The notes under the pieces: generated by a model
What the model was told of the DNA's origin: nothing
What the model saw: the letters and a program-made list of their open reading frames with translations, nothing else
Databases searched by the model: none
Source of the DNA: Pseudomonas azotoformans
GTDB taxonomy: Bacteria > Pseudomonadota > Gammaproteobacteria > Pseudomonadales > Pseudomonadaceae
Direction of reading: 5' to 3'
Assembly: GCF_900103345.1 (NCBI RefSeq)
Contig: NZ_LT629702.1
Location: forward strand, 3,162,001-3,226,000
Length of the DNA: 64,000 bases
Position numbers and translations under genes: made by a program
Part shown: piece by piece, positions 1-7,697 of the stretch
Numbering within the stretch: position 1 is the first letter of the stretch
How the letters are laid out: each line of letters begins with the position of its first letter

Positions 1-53
1 GTCAGGATCTGCGCAGCATCGCTGGGCACGGCGGGGCGAATCTCGATGGTCAT
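1..53 (-). CDS. GNAT family N-acetyltransferase, N-terminal fragment
   Basis: Only the first 17 codons lie in the window; the gene runs off the left edge. The start ATG is at 53-51 and the peptide begins MTIEIRPAVPSDAAQIL. A beta strand followed by R-P-A-x-x-x-D-A is the usual opening of GNAT acetyltransferases, which move an acetyl group from acetyl-CoA to an amine. The acceptor cannot be guessed from this fragment. Confidence 0.55.
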   Translation of the reverse strand, partial: MTIEIRPAVPSDAAQIL

Positions 54-243
54 GGGCGAGCCTTGGCAATTTCAAAGCACACATACTAAGGCGCTTTCGT
101 GACGAGTTGCAGCGCAATTTCGTGGTCACTGGCACACAAAATCTTACAGGTGACGCAAGACCGTTCGTCGCCATCAAGGCACGAACGCAGAGCACCGGCG
201 GACCAATAGAGGGTAAGGACATTCATCATATGGAGACACCCTC

Positions 244-576
244 ATGAAGCATTCCAAGTTTGCTGCCCTCGCCCTGGCTGGCCTGTTGTCTTCGGTTTCG
301 CTGAGCGGTTTTGCGGCCACCTCCTCCACCGGCCCGACCAATCCGGACGCCACCACCGAGTCCCAGAAATCCATGGGCACCGGCCTGGACACCAATGGCG
401 GCGCAGTCATTGACAATACCAATGCCGCTGACCCGCATACCCAGGGCCATGACACCCAACGCCAGGCACCAGCCGCCGTCGGCAACGGCAAAATGGGTCC
501 ATCGGTCAATGAACCCAAGATCAATAAGGGCGATGACTCGAACCTGCCCGGCGCTCCGAAACAACCTGCGCCTTGA
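244..576 (+). CDS. small exported protein of unknown function
   Basis: A 110-aa protein with a clear Sec signal peptide: K at positions 2 and 5, a hydrophobic run at about 6-22, and a probable cleavage after the Ala-Ala near 24-25. The mature part is rich in Asn, Gly, Thr, Asp and Pro, has no cysteine and looks disordered. It should end up in the periplasm or outside the cell. I recognise no domain. A further small gene follows 51 bp downstream on the same strand and may be cotranscribed. Upstream 54-243 is non-coding and should hold the promoter. Confidence 0.7.
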   Translation: MKHSKFAALALAGLLSSVSLSGFAATSSTGPTNPDATTESQKSMGTGLDTNGGAVIDNTNAADPHTQGHDTQRQAPAAVGNGKMGPSVNEPKINKGDDSNLPGAPKQPAP

Positions 577-627
577 TCCACCCAACACAAGACGAACACC
601 CGATCATTTCCCAGTGAAGAGGTACGC

Positions 628-894
628 ATGAACGTCGACAAAGACCTTGAGAAAGAAGTCTTGACCCGCCTGCTGCACGCTCACCCCCAGGGGCTGGGTA
701 AGGAGGTGTTGGATAACTACCGCGGAGAAAAAGTCGTCGCCAGTGCGTTGGCGTTCCTGCAGGATCGCGGCCTGATCAAGGATGGGCATGTGACCACCGA
801 CGCCGCCGGTGAATATGCGTTGAACCTGCCGATCAAGCTGACGGCGTCGGGTGTGGATGAGGCGCGTAAGTTGGAGTCTGAAACGAGCCAGTAG
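628..894 (+). CDS. small cytoplasmic protein, winged-helix-like
   Basis: An 88-aa protein without signal peptide or membrane segment. Residues 5-60 read as helix-helix-strand: an amphipathic N-terminus, then ALAFLQDRGLIKDGHVTTDA, which resembles the recognition helix and wing of a winged-helix fold. This is inference from pattern only. It follows the exported protein by 51 bp and is followed directly by a hairpin with a T run, so the two genes probably form a short operon. Function unknown. Confidence 0.65.
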   Translation: MNVDKDLEKEVLTRLLHAHPQGLGKEVLDNYRGEKVVASALAFLQDRGLIKDGHVTTDAAGEYALNLPIKLTASGVDEARKLESETSQ

Positions 895-900
895 CCTCAA

Positions 901-934
901 ATGTGGGAGGGGCTCGCCCCCTCCCACATTTTTT
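901..934 (+). terminator. REP-type palindrome acting as terminator
   Basis: Arms of 12 bp (901-912 and 918-929) starting ATGTGGGAGGGG are followed by a run of six T. The stem matches the GTGGGAGGGG type of REP seen elsewhere in the window, here as a single unit. It sits between the convergent 88-aa gene and the PfkB kinase gene. Confidence 0.7.
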
Positions 935-942
935 GACCCGCC

Positions 943-1860
943 CTACTCCCGGAGCAAGGCGTCGACTTCTGCGGCAACAGGCGAGGTAGCCGGCCCCCAG
1001 CGCGTCACCGCCAGCGCCGCTGCCGCATTCGCCCGGCGTGCTGCCTGGGCAGGTGCCAGGCCATCGGCCAACCCTGCGATAAACACCCCGGCATGGGCAT
1101 CCCCAGCGCCATTGCTGTCCACCGCCGTCACCTTGAACCCCGGCACATGCTCGGCCTGGCCATTGCGGCTCACCCAGCAGCCATTCGGCCCATCCCGCAC
1201 CACCAGCAAGGCATCGCCGGGCAGATGACGATTGAGGTCGACCAACGCCTCTGCAACCGTACCCGCCCCTGTAAACGCCAGCGCCTCAGGGCCATTACTG
1301 GTCCAGATATCGATACGCGGCAACAACGCGACCATCAGCGCTGAATCCGGTGCCGTCACCAACGGACCGGGGTCGAACACCACCTTGATAGCGCGAGGCA
1401 GGGCCAGCAACCAGTCGAGCAGGGCCTGCGCCTTGCCTTCCAGCAACAGGCTGTAGCCACTCACATACACGTAATCGTCCGGCTGCGGGACCACGCGCGC
1501 CAGGTCCTCGGCGCTCAACTCGCCTTCAGCGCCGATATGGGAAATGAAGGTGCGTTCGGTGCTGGCCTCGGTCAGCGACACACACAACCCCGTGTCTTTG
1601 TCCGTGCTGGCCGCTTGGGCGATCTCGACACCTTCCGCCTGCATCGCCGCACGCGCCAGGTCGCCGAAACGCCCGTTGCCGTGACGGCCCAGGTAGACCA
1701 CCGCCAGCCCATTGCGCCGCGCAGCCGCCATCACATTGAAGCCACCGCCGGCTTCGAAACTGGCCGATTGCGCCAGCACGTCGCCGCCGGTTGCGGGCAA
1801 GGTATCGAGGGCCATGACCAGGTCGACGATGACCTGGCCGGTGTGCAGCAATCTAGACAT
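943..1860 (-). CDS. PfkB-family sugar or nucleoside kinase (YegV-like)
   Basis: A 305-aa kinase of the PfkB/ribokinase family. The family's first signature is visible as GGGFN at 38-42 and the catalytic anion-hole motif GAGD at 251-254, with the Asp as general base. It transfers phosphate from ATP to a hydroxymethyl group of a sugar or nucleoside. It is the last gene of the operon and overlaps the permease gene by 8 bp, so the two are translationally coupled. E. coli yegV is the counterpart by gene neighbourhood (permease, ADP-ribosylglycohydrolase, kinase, GntR regulator). The substrate is not known; a ribosylated compound brought in by the NCS1 permease is my inference. Confidence 0.85.
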   Translation of the reverse strand: MSRLLHTGQVIVDLVMALDTLPATGGDVLAQSASFEAGGGFNVMAAARRNGLAVVYLGRHGNGRFGDLARAAMQAEGVEIAQAASTDKDTGLCVSLTEASTERTFISHIGAEGELSAEDLARVVPQPDDYVYVSGYSLLLEGKAQALLDWLLALPRAIKVVFDPGPLVTAPDSALMVALLPRIDIWTSNGPEALAFTGAGTVAEALVDLNRHLPGDALLVVRDGPNGCWVSRNGQAEHVPGFKVTAVDSNGAGDAHAGVFIAGLADGLAPAQAARRANAAAALAVTRWGPATSPVAAEVDALLRE

Positions 1861-3319
1861 TGGGGCTCTCTACTAAAGCCGGGCGACGGTCAGCCGCACC
1901 GCCCAGTACTGCATAAATCCCACCGGCCACCAGGAAGGTGACGATCCAGCCCAGGCCGTTGTGGCCCAGCCAGGAGTCGGACAAAGGCCCGGCGAACCAG
2001 ATGTTCTCGGCGGTGGTGCCGATGGTGGTGAAACTGAACCCCAGCACGATCGCCACGGCCCAGGCACCGAAGGCACGCCACTCCACACCGCCGCGATACC
2101 AGTAGGCGCTGCTTGGGCTCACGTCCAGCAGGTCCTTGGGACTGTAGTAGTGACGGTGGATCAGGTCGACCACGAAGATGCCGACCCATGCCGTGATCGG
2201 CACCGCCAGCAAAGAGATGAAGGTGATGAACGGGCCGTAGAAACTGTCGGCGATCAGCATGAAGTAAATCGAACCGGCAAAGATCGCCACGATGTCGACG
2301 ATCACCGCATGCACGCGCTTGACCTTCAAACCGAGGGTCAGGGTGGTGAGACCCGCCGAGTACACCGATAGGTTGTTGGACAGCAGCAACCCACCGAACG
2401 CGGTGATCAGGTACGGCACGGCCATCCAGGTCGGCAACATGTCGCGGATCGCGATGATAGGGTCAGTGGCCGAAGCCAGGTCATTGTTGCCCACCGACAG
2501 CAGGCCGCCGAGGGTGATCAACAGCACCAGCGGAATGCCCGCACCGAACGCCGCCGACGCCACCAGGCGCACGGCCTTGACGCTGCGGTGCTGGTAGCGC
2601 GACATGTCGGCACCGGCGTTGGCCCAGCCGATACCGGTGCCGGCCGCCATGGTGCCGACGCCGATGATCATCGCGCTCAGCGGTGCCGGGGTGGCGTTGA
2701 ACACCGCGCTCCAGTCGATGGTGGCGCAGAGGAAACCGCCCACCAGGATGTTCAACGCGCCGAACACATAGGTGGCCCACTTCTGGATCACCAGCAAGGT
2801 GGCATGGCCCAGGCCGGACACTGACAAGGTCAGCAGCACAAAGATGGCGATGAAGACCAGGGTGAGCACCGGCGCGCTTTTGGCTTCGACCGGCGAACCG
2901 AACAGGATCGAGCACAACGACAGCAGCACAAAGGCGGCGGTAGTGGTGTTGACGGTTTCCCAGCCCAGGCGCGACATCAGCGACACCAGGGTCGGCCCGA
3001 TATTGCCGCGCACGCCGAAGATGGCGCGGGACAGGGTCAGGCTGGGCGCACGACCACGACGGCCGGCGATGGAGATAATGCCCACCACCGCAAAGGAGCC
3101 GGCGGCGCCGAGGATCGCAACGATGATGGCCTGCCAGATCGCCAGGCCGCGAAACGCGACCAGGGTGGCGCCGAGCGGCAAGCCGAGGATGCTGATATTG
3201 GCCGCGAACCACACCCAGAACAGTTGCAGCGGGTGGCCATTGCACTCGCCTTCAGGAACCGGTTCGATGCCGCGTGTTTCCAATTGCCCGGCGCTTTGGC
3301 CGGAAGATGTGCTGCTCAT
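1853..3319 (-). CDS. NCS1-family purine/cytosine permease
   Basis: A 488-aa integral membrane protein with about twelve hydrophobic segments. The stretch around residues 35-80 (FAANISILGLPLGATL, then GAAGSFAVVG) and the later GIGWANAGADMSRY are typical of the NCS1 family of proton or sodium coupled transporters for cytosine, purines, uracil, allantoin or thiamin. It takes the place that yegT, a different type of nucleoside transporter, has in the E. coli yegTUVW cluster. It is separated from the upstream ADP-ribosylglycohydrolase gene by a REP pair and overlaps the downstream kinase by 8 bp. The substrate is probably a nucleobase, a nucleoside or a related heterocycle. Confidence 0.88.
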   Translation of the reverse strand: MSSTSSGQSAGQLETRGIEPVPEGECNGHPLQLFWVWFAANISILGLPLGATLVAFRGLAIWQAIIVAILGAAGSFAVVGIISIAGRRGRAPSLTLSRAIFGVRGNIGPTLVSLMSRLGWETVNTTTAAFVLLSLCSILFGSPVEAKSAPVLTLVFIAIFVLLTLSVSGLGHATLLVIQKWATYVFGALNILVGGFLCATIDWSAVFNATPAPLSAMIIGVGTMAAGTGIGWANAGADMSRYQHRSVKAVRLVASAAFGAGIPLVLLITLGGLLSVGNNDLASATDPIIAIRDMLPTWMAVPYLITAFGGLLLSNNLSVYSAGLTTLTLGLKVKRVHAVIVDIVAIFAGSIYFMLIADSFYGPFITFISLLAVPITAWVGIFVVDLIHRHYYSPKDLLDVSPSSAYWYRGGVEWRAFGAWAVAIVLGFSFTTIGTTAENIWFAGPLSDSWLGHNGLGWIVTFLVAGGIYAVLGGAADRRPALVESPNV

Positions 3320-3402
3320 GAGGGGTGCTCCAAGTGCCTGTATTGTTGTGGTTGTGGCAGAGAATCAAAGCGTTGACCGGTCATCCTGACTCGATGAATC
3401 AC

Positions 3403-3503
3403 TGTAGGAGCGAGCTTGCTCGCGAAAAACGTCAGGGCGCCGCGTGCTGCCTGGCTTTGCGCGTTATCGTTAACGTCCCTTCGCGAGCAAGCTCGCTCCT
3501 ACG
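3403..3503. repeat. REP pair (REPIN), GTAGGAGCGAGC family
   Basis: Two inverted copies of a REP unit, GTAGGAGCGAGCTTGCTCGC, face each other across about 55 bp. The right-hand copy supplies the stop codon of the ADP-ribosylglycohydrolase gene. Such pairs (REPINs) are known as non-autonomous elements in P. fluorescens and are thought to be moved by RAYT transposases. No RAYT gene is in this window. Confidence 0.85.
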
Positions 3504-4506
3504 GGGTGCGTATTGTGAGCAGCCCCTGGACCAAGGGCTGCAGGTCCAAATCATTGACCTGCTTGATCTGTTCGATCAGCGCCTCAGGCCAGCACTGCAT
3601 GCCCAGGCACGCACCGAGCATGGCGCCGAGAATCGCGGCGATGGTGTCAGTGTCACCGCCAAGACTGGCCGCCAGGCACAGCGCCTCGAAAGCACTCATC
3701 TCGCCCACCGCCACTTGCTGGGCCAGGGCAAATGACACCACCACCGACTCCTGGGACGCGACGGAGGTACCGATCAATTCGTACAACAGGTCGGCGAACA
3801 GGGCCTTGTCGCCGCTGCCGACGCTCAAGGTCCGCGCCCAACTGATGCGCGTGGAAATCCGCCCACCGGCGATCCAGTGACCATGGCCTTCGGCCTGCTG
3901 GGCAACCTGGGTGCCGATGTTCAACGCTTCGCCCAGGTCCACGCCGTTGATTCCGGCTGATACCACCGCCGCCACCGCCGCCGCACTGGAAATACCCAGG
4001 GTGGTGTTGTGGGTAACCTGACAGGCCTGGATCACCGCCTGGATAAACGGTGCCGGGTCACTGACATCGGCGGCAATCCCCACCGGCGTGATGCGCATCG
4101 CGGCGCCGTTGGTGGTGCCGTAACGGCCAGACTCTTCCGGGGTGTGGCCGGCGAGGATCATGTCGATCGCGCGCTTGGTGGAGGGGCCGAGCAAATCCTG
4201 CGAGCCCTTGGCACGCATCACCGCTTCCCAGTCGATCAGGCGTTGGGCAAGCACAGTGGGTTCAATCTTGCCTCGGCCTTCCACCAGCAACTCGCCCACC
4301 AGGATGGCCTGTTCGGTGTCATCGGTGATGGAGCCGGCGGGCATGTTCGGTGCGATGGGCTGGTCCGCGTCGGCGTCTTCAAGGCCGGTGATGGCACCGA
4401 AACGCGCGCGCACCTGTTCGCGGCTCAGGGACTGGGTCGGCATGCCCAGGGCATCGCCCAAGGCCAGGCCGTAGAAGGCGCCGAGGGCGCGATTGAGCGG
4501 GGTCAT
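3499..4506 (-). CDS. ADP-ribosylglycohydrolase family protein (YegU-like)
   Basis: A 335-aa member of the ADP-ribosyl-glycohydrolase (DraG/ARH) superfamily. Both metal-binding signatures are present: TDDT at 61-64 and GGDTDT at 283-288, which place two Mg ions in the active site. Members remove ADP-ribose from proteins or cleave other N- or O-ribosyl bonds; the substrate here is unknown. The gene starts on the ATGA that ends the GntR gene, so it is coupled to its regulator. Its size is close to what I recall for E. coli YegU. The stop codon lies inside a REP unit, so the last residues may have been replaced. Confidence 0.85.
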   Translation of the reverse strand: MTPLNRALGAFYGLALGDALGMPTQSLSREQVRARFGAITGLEDADADQPIAPNMPAGSITDDTEQAILVGELLVEGRGKIEPTVLAQRLIDWEAVMRAKGSQDLLGPSTKRAIDMILAGHTPEESGRYGTTNGAAMRITPVGIAADVSDPAPFIQAVIQACQVTHNTTLGISSAAAVAAVVSAGINGVDLGEALNIGTQVAQQAEGHGHWIAGGRISTRISWARTLSVGSGDKALFADLLYELIGTSVASQESVVVSFALAQQVAVGEMSAFEALCLAASLGGDTDTIAAILGAMLGACLGMQCWPEALIEQIKQVNDLDLQPLVQGLLTIRTP

Positions 4507-5216
4507 TTCGAGTTTCCAAATTGCAGGTGCAGGCGAAAGTGCAGGGGATCGAGCAAGCTTTCGACGTACTCCATGAAACGCTCGCGACGGTCGTAGGTGG
4601 TACGCGAGGCCTTGAGGAACACCGTGCCGGCTGGCCGGCCAAGCAACTCGGCATCTTCATCGCTGAGGGGCTCTGCACCGATCCATTGGTCGCCTTCGGC
4701 GCCGACATAACCGTAGGCAGCCAGGGTAATGGTCAGGGAATTATCGATCAGGCCGACTCTCGGCAGGCCCTCCAGGCCTCCGGAAGCGGGCATCAGCGAG
4801 CGTTCCAGGGACACGGCAGTGCCGTCAGTGGTGCGACGGCGACGGTCGAGGGCAATGAATTGGTCGCTGCCAAAACGGCTGAACAGGTCCGGACGGGTCA
4901 CCGCTTCCAGGCGCAGGATATCGGTATTGACCTTCGCACCGGTGTCCGCCAGGGCTTGGGCCCAGCCACTGCGCTGGTCGAGCACCATGCCGTCAAAGGT
5001 GACGATGGAGCCGACGCCGCTCTGGGTCGCAATATAGTTACGCCGCTTGAGTTCGGCGAGGGCCTCACGCAGGGTGCCGCGGCTGACCGCGAACTCCTCG
5101 GCCAACTGATGCTCGCCCGGCAGCAGGAAACCGTCGGCCATCACCCCACCCTCGATACGGCGGATGAGCTCGTCGACGACGCGTTTTTTCTTATCAAATC
5201 GAACATGTCTAATCAT
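4503..5216 (-). CDS. GntR/HutC-family transcriptional regulator (YegW-like)
   Basis: A 237-aa regulator with an N-terminal winged helix-turn-helix (about residues 10-75, with LPGEHQLAEEFAVSRGTLRE as the recognition region) and a C-terminal UTRA ligand-binding domain (about 95-235). I take ATG 5216 as start; an upstream in-frame TTG at 5222 would add two residues. It is the first gene of the yeg-like operon and overlaps the next gene by 4 bp. HutC-type regulators usually repress their own operon until a pathway metabolite binds the UTRA domain. The ligand here is presumably the compound handled by the permease, hydrolase and kinase downstream. Confidence 0.85.
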   Translation of the reverse strand: MIRHVRFDKKKRVVDELIRRIEGGVMADGFLLPGEHQLAEEFAVSRGTLREALAELKRRNYIATQSGVGSIVTFDGMVLDQRSGWAQALADTGAKVNTDILRLEAVTRPDLFSRFGSDQFIALDRRRRTTDGTAVSLERSLMPASGGLEGLPRVGLIDNSLTITLAAYGYVGAEGDQWIGAEPLSDEDAELLGRPAGTVFLKASRTTYDRRERFMEYVESLLDPLHFRLHLQFGNSK

Positions 5217-5218
5217 GT
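5203..5218. promoter_or_regulatory. possible operator, inverted repeat at the GntR gene start
   Basis: ACATG and CATGT are arranged as a perfect inverted repeat with a 6-bp spacer across the start codon of the GntR gene. GntR regulators often bind short palindromes near their own start. The repeat is short and could occur by chance. Confidence 0.3.
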
Positions 5219-5273
5219 ACAAATTGATAACGCAAAGCGCCCATGTGCAGCAAGTGAATTATTTCAGGGAAAT

Positions 5274-5303
5274 GAAAAAACCGGCCTCAGGGTTCCAGGC
5301 CAA
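5274..5303 (-). terminator. intrinsic terminator of the DUF1285 gene
   Basis: Reading leftwards, GGCCT and AGGCC pair over a 9-nt loop and are followed by GG and six T. The hairpin overlaps the stop codon of the DUF1285 gene and separates it from the GntR operon. Confidence 0.65.
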
Positions 5304-5847
5304 TGGGGAAAAACTCCCCTGCGCTCCAGACGCCCAGCCAGTTCTGACCGTTGATCGGACGGCTCACTGCCAGCTCCACCAATTGGTAGAACGCATTGCG
5401 GTGCACCAGGGCTTCGAGGTTGCTGCGCACTCGCACATAGGGCGCAGGTTCCTGGGTGACGGAATCGATCACCACCCGCAGCGGGTGTTCGAGGCCGGCT
5501 TCGACCTGCTCATCGACGTTAGTGGTGAAGCGCAGCACCTGGCTTTCGCCCTGCCCTTCGACTTCCAGGGTAATGGCGACAAACGGCGCATCATCGACGG
5601 TGATGCCGACTTTTTCCACGGGGGTGATCAGAAAGTAATCATCGCCATCGCGGCGGATGATGTTGGAGAACAGCTTGACCATCGGCTTGCGCCCGATCGG
5701 CGTGCCCTGGTAGAACCAGGTGCCATCACGGGCGATGCGCATGTCGATATTGCCGCAGAAGTCCGGGTTCCACAGGTGCACCGGGGCCGGTCCCTTGCCT
5801 TTGGGCAGTTGGGCCAACAGGTCGTTGGCCTTGGCGGTATCGGTCAT
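5287..5847 (-). CDS. DUF1285 domain-containing protein
   Basis: A 186-aa cytoplasmic protein. I choose ATG 5847 because an AGGAG lies just upstream; the open frame extends a few codons further. The sequence fits the DUF1285 family (W-N-P-D-F-C-G near residue 27, then GTWFYQGTPIGRKPMVKLFS and YFLITPVEK). The family has no assigned function that I know. The gene follows the DUF4823 lipoprotein gene by 16 bp and probably shares its transcript. Confidence 0.8.
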   Translation of the reverse strand: MTDTAKANDLLAQLPKGKGPAPVHLWNPDFCGNIDMRIARDGTWFYQGTPIGRKPMVKLFSNIIRRDGDDYFLITPVEKVGITVDDAPFVAITLEVEGQGESQVLRFTTNVDEQVEAGLEHPLRVVIDSVTQEPAPYVRVRSNLEALVHRNAFYQLVELAVSRPINGQNWLGVWSAGEFFPIGLEP

Positions 5848-5863
5848 GGGGTTCTCCTGGTCC

Positions 5864-6469
5864 TTACTGATCACTCATCCCCAGCAGACCGCGAGCATAC
5901 TGCGCCAGCGGGCGGGCGATCAGGTCTTGTGGCTTGTTGTCGTGGAACGTCAGTAAACCGCCACGACTGCGAATACGGGCAGTATCAATCAAATACTGGG
6001 TGCTGGTCTCGATCAACATGATCTGGATAACGCCGCTGTCCAGGCCGACACGGTCGAGGGCCTCCTGGTCAGCCCATTCATCCGCGTTGCCGATGCGGTC
6101 ATCCGCCTTGGCGAAACGGCAGTACAGCAGGTAGTGAGCCCCCGCCGCACGGGCTTCGGCCATGGCCTGCTCCAGGCCTTCGGGCTGACGGGCGCGGCGC
6201 ACCATGGGGAAGTATTCGACAAAACCATTGAAGGCTTCTTCGGCCACCACGTTCGGACGCGGATAGGCACTGCCCGGCGGCACAAAGGCGCCCTGGGCGA
6301 TAAAGACGAAGGAGTCCGGCTGTATGCGTACCGAGGCGGTACGGCGGGTATCGCTGTAGTCGAGCAAACCGGCGTCGCTCATCTGATAGCGGGTGCCTTC
6401 GGCCATATCGCTGACGGTCATGCAGCCACTCAGCGTCAACGACGCCAGCAACAAAACCAGACTACGCAT
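5864..6469 (-). CDS. DUF4823 lipoprotein
   Basis: A 201-aa protein with a lipoprotein signal: MRSLVLLLASLTLSGC places the lipidated Cys at residue 16 in an LSGC lipobox. The mature part matches the DUF4823 family of Pseudomonas outer-membrane or periplasmic lipoproteins. The start ATG 6469 has a strong GGAGGA upstream. It precedes the DUF1285 gene by 16 bp. Function unknown. Confidence 0.8.
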   Translation of the reverse strand: MRSLVLLLASLTLSGCMTVSDMAEGTRYQMSDAGLLDYSDTRRTASVRIQPDSFVFIAQGAFVPPGSAYPRPNVVAEEAFNGFVEYFPMVRRARQPEGLEQAMAEARAAGAHYLLYCRFAKADDRIGNADEWADQEALDRVGLDSGVIQIMLIETSTQYLIDTARIRSRGGLLTFHDNKPQDLIARPLAQYARGLLGMSDQ

Positions 6470-6552
6470 CCTAATCCTCCAGAAGCCGGTGACGGAAAAC
6501 CGGCGAATGGGCGTGTGATGCAGGTTTTGCGCCATTTGGTGACAACCCATAA

Positions 6553-6588
6553 CAAATGTGGGAGGGGGCTTGCCCCCTCCCACATTTG
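6553..6588. repeat. single REP palindrome, GTGGGAGGGG family
   Basis: A near-perfect hairpin with 17-bp arms (6553-6569 and 6572-6588) and a 2-nt loop lies between the moaA stop and the DUF4823 lipoprotein gene. It may also serve as the moaA terminator. Confidence 0.8.
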
Positions 6589-6613
6589 GTTGTGTGCTGT
6601 CTGGGCGGGTTGG

Positions 6614-7582
6614 TTAGCCGCCGATGATCTTCATGATGGTTGCACCGCCCGAGAAGGCCACTTCCTGTTTGTCGCCCAGGGCCTTCATCAACAGGCCTTG
6701 CAACGCCGGCAGCGCTTGATGGCGCGGCTTGTCCAGCAGGTCGCCGACGTAGTGACGGTTACTCGACGACAGGCAGCCATGCAGCCAACCAGTGGACGAC
6801 AAGCGCAACCGCGAACAGGTGCGGCAGAACGGCACGCTCTCGTTGGCGATCACACCAAAGAAACCCTTGCCCGGCACTTCGTAGCGTACGGCCGTGGCGT
6901 CCACGGGGGCGTTGGCTTGCAGGTATTCATACTGTTCGCCGATCAGGCCCAGCAGTTGTTGCAGGCTGACAAACTGCTGCAGGAACGCGTTGGAGTCCTT
7001 GGCCAAGTGGCCCATGCGCATCAACTCGATAAAGCGCAACTCGTAGCCACGCTCCAGGCAGTAGTCGAGCAGCGGCATGACCTGGTCGAGGTTCTGGCCG
7101 CGTAACGGCACCATATTGACCTTGATCTTGATGCCGGCAGCGCGGGCCCGGTCCATGCCGTCGAGCACCGTGGCCAGGTCGCCACCACGGGCGATACTAC
7201 GGAAGGCATCCGCATCCAGGGTGTCGAGGGACACGTTGATGCGCTTGATCCCGGCTTCCACCAGCAGCGGCAGCTTGCGCGCCAGCAGTTGGCCGTTGGT
7301 GGTCAGGCTGATATCGCTGAGACCCATCCCCCCCACGGCGCCCATGAAAGCTTCCAGCTTGGGGCTGACCAGCGGCTCACCGCCAGTGATGCGCAGGCGG
7401 TCGATGCCCGCCGCTTCGATCAGGTATTCCACACCACGGGCCATGGCCTCGGCCGAGAGTTCGTCCTGGGCAGCCACCAGCCGCTTGCCGTTGGGCACGC
7501 AGTAGGTACACGCGTAATTGCAGGCTGAGGTCAGGCTGATCCGCAAATTGCGAAAACGCCTGCCTTGACGATCAACGATCAT
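6614..7582 (-). CDS. moaA: GTP 3',8-cyclase MoaA
   Basis: A 322-aa radical-SAM enzyme that converts GTP to (8S)-3',8-cyclo-7,8-dihydroguanosine 5'-triphosphate, the first step of molybdenum cofactor synthesis, together with MoaC. The radical-SAM cluster is C21-x3-C25-x2-C28; a second C-terminal cluster is visible as CRTC and, further on, GC. The chain ends in Gly-Gly, as MoaA proteins do and as activity is reported to need. Length is normal. It stands alone; no other moa genes are nearby. The XdhC/MocA-like pair further right handles cofactor for molybdenum hydroxylases but is about 21 kb away. Confidence 0.93.
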   Translation of the reverse strand: MIVDRQGRRFRNLRISLTSACNYACTYCVPNGKRLVAAQDELSAEAMARGVEYLIEAAGIDRLRITGGEPLVSPKLEAFMGAVGGMGLSDISLTTNGQLLARKLPLLVEAGIKRINVSLDTLDADAFRSIARGGDLATVLDGMDRARAAGIKIKVNMVPLRGQNLDQVMPLLDYCLERGYELRFIELMRMGHLAKDSNAFLQQFVSLQQLLGLIGEQYEYLQANAPVDATAVRYEVPGKGFFGVIANESVPFCRTCSRLRLSSTGWLHGCLSSSNRHYVGDLLDKPRHQALPALQGLLMKALGDKQEVAFSGGATIMKIIGG

Positions 7583-7614
7583 GGATCACTCCGGCAGAGG
7601 ATGATTCGGGCGCG

Positions 7615-7644
7615 CTAAAAGCTGACTGATAAATCAGCTTTTAG
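7615..7644. other. perfect 11-bp inverted repeat between tetR and moaA
   Basis: CTAAAAGCTGA and its exact reverse complement are separated by 8 bp. It lies after the TetR gene stop and 33 bp before the moaA start. There is no T run, so a terminator is only one option; an operator is another. Confidence 0.5.
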
Positions 7645-7697
7645 CAAGAGTCCTTGCCTGAGTATATTCCTGGGGTACTACGCCTGGCAGCAAATCA

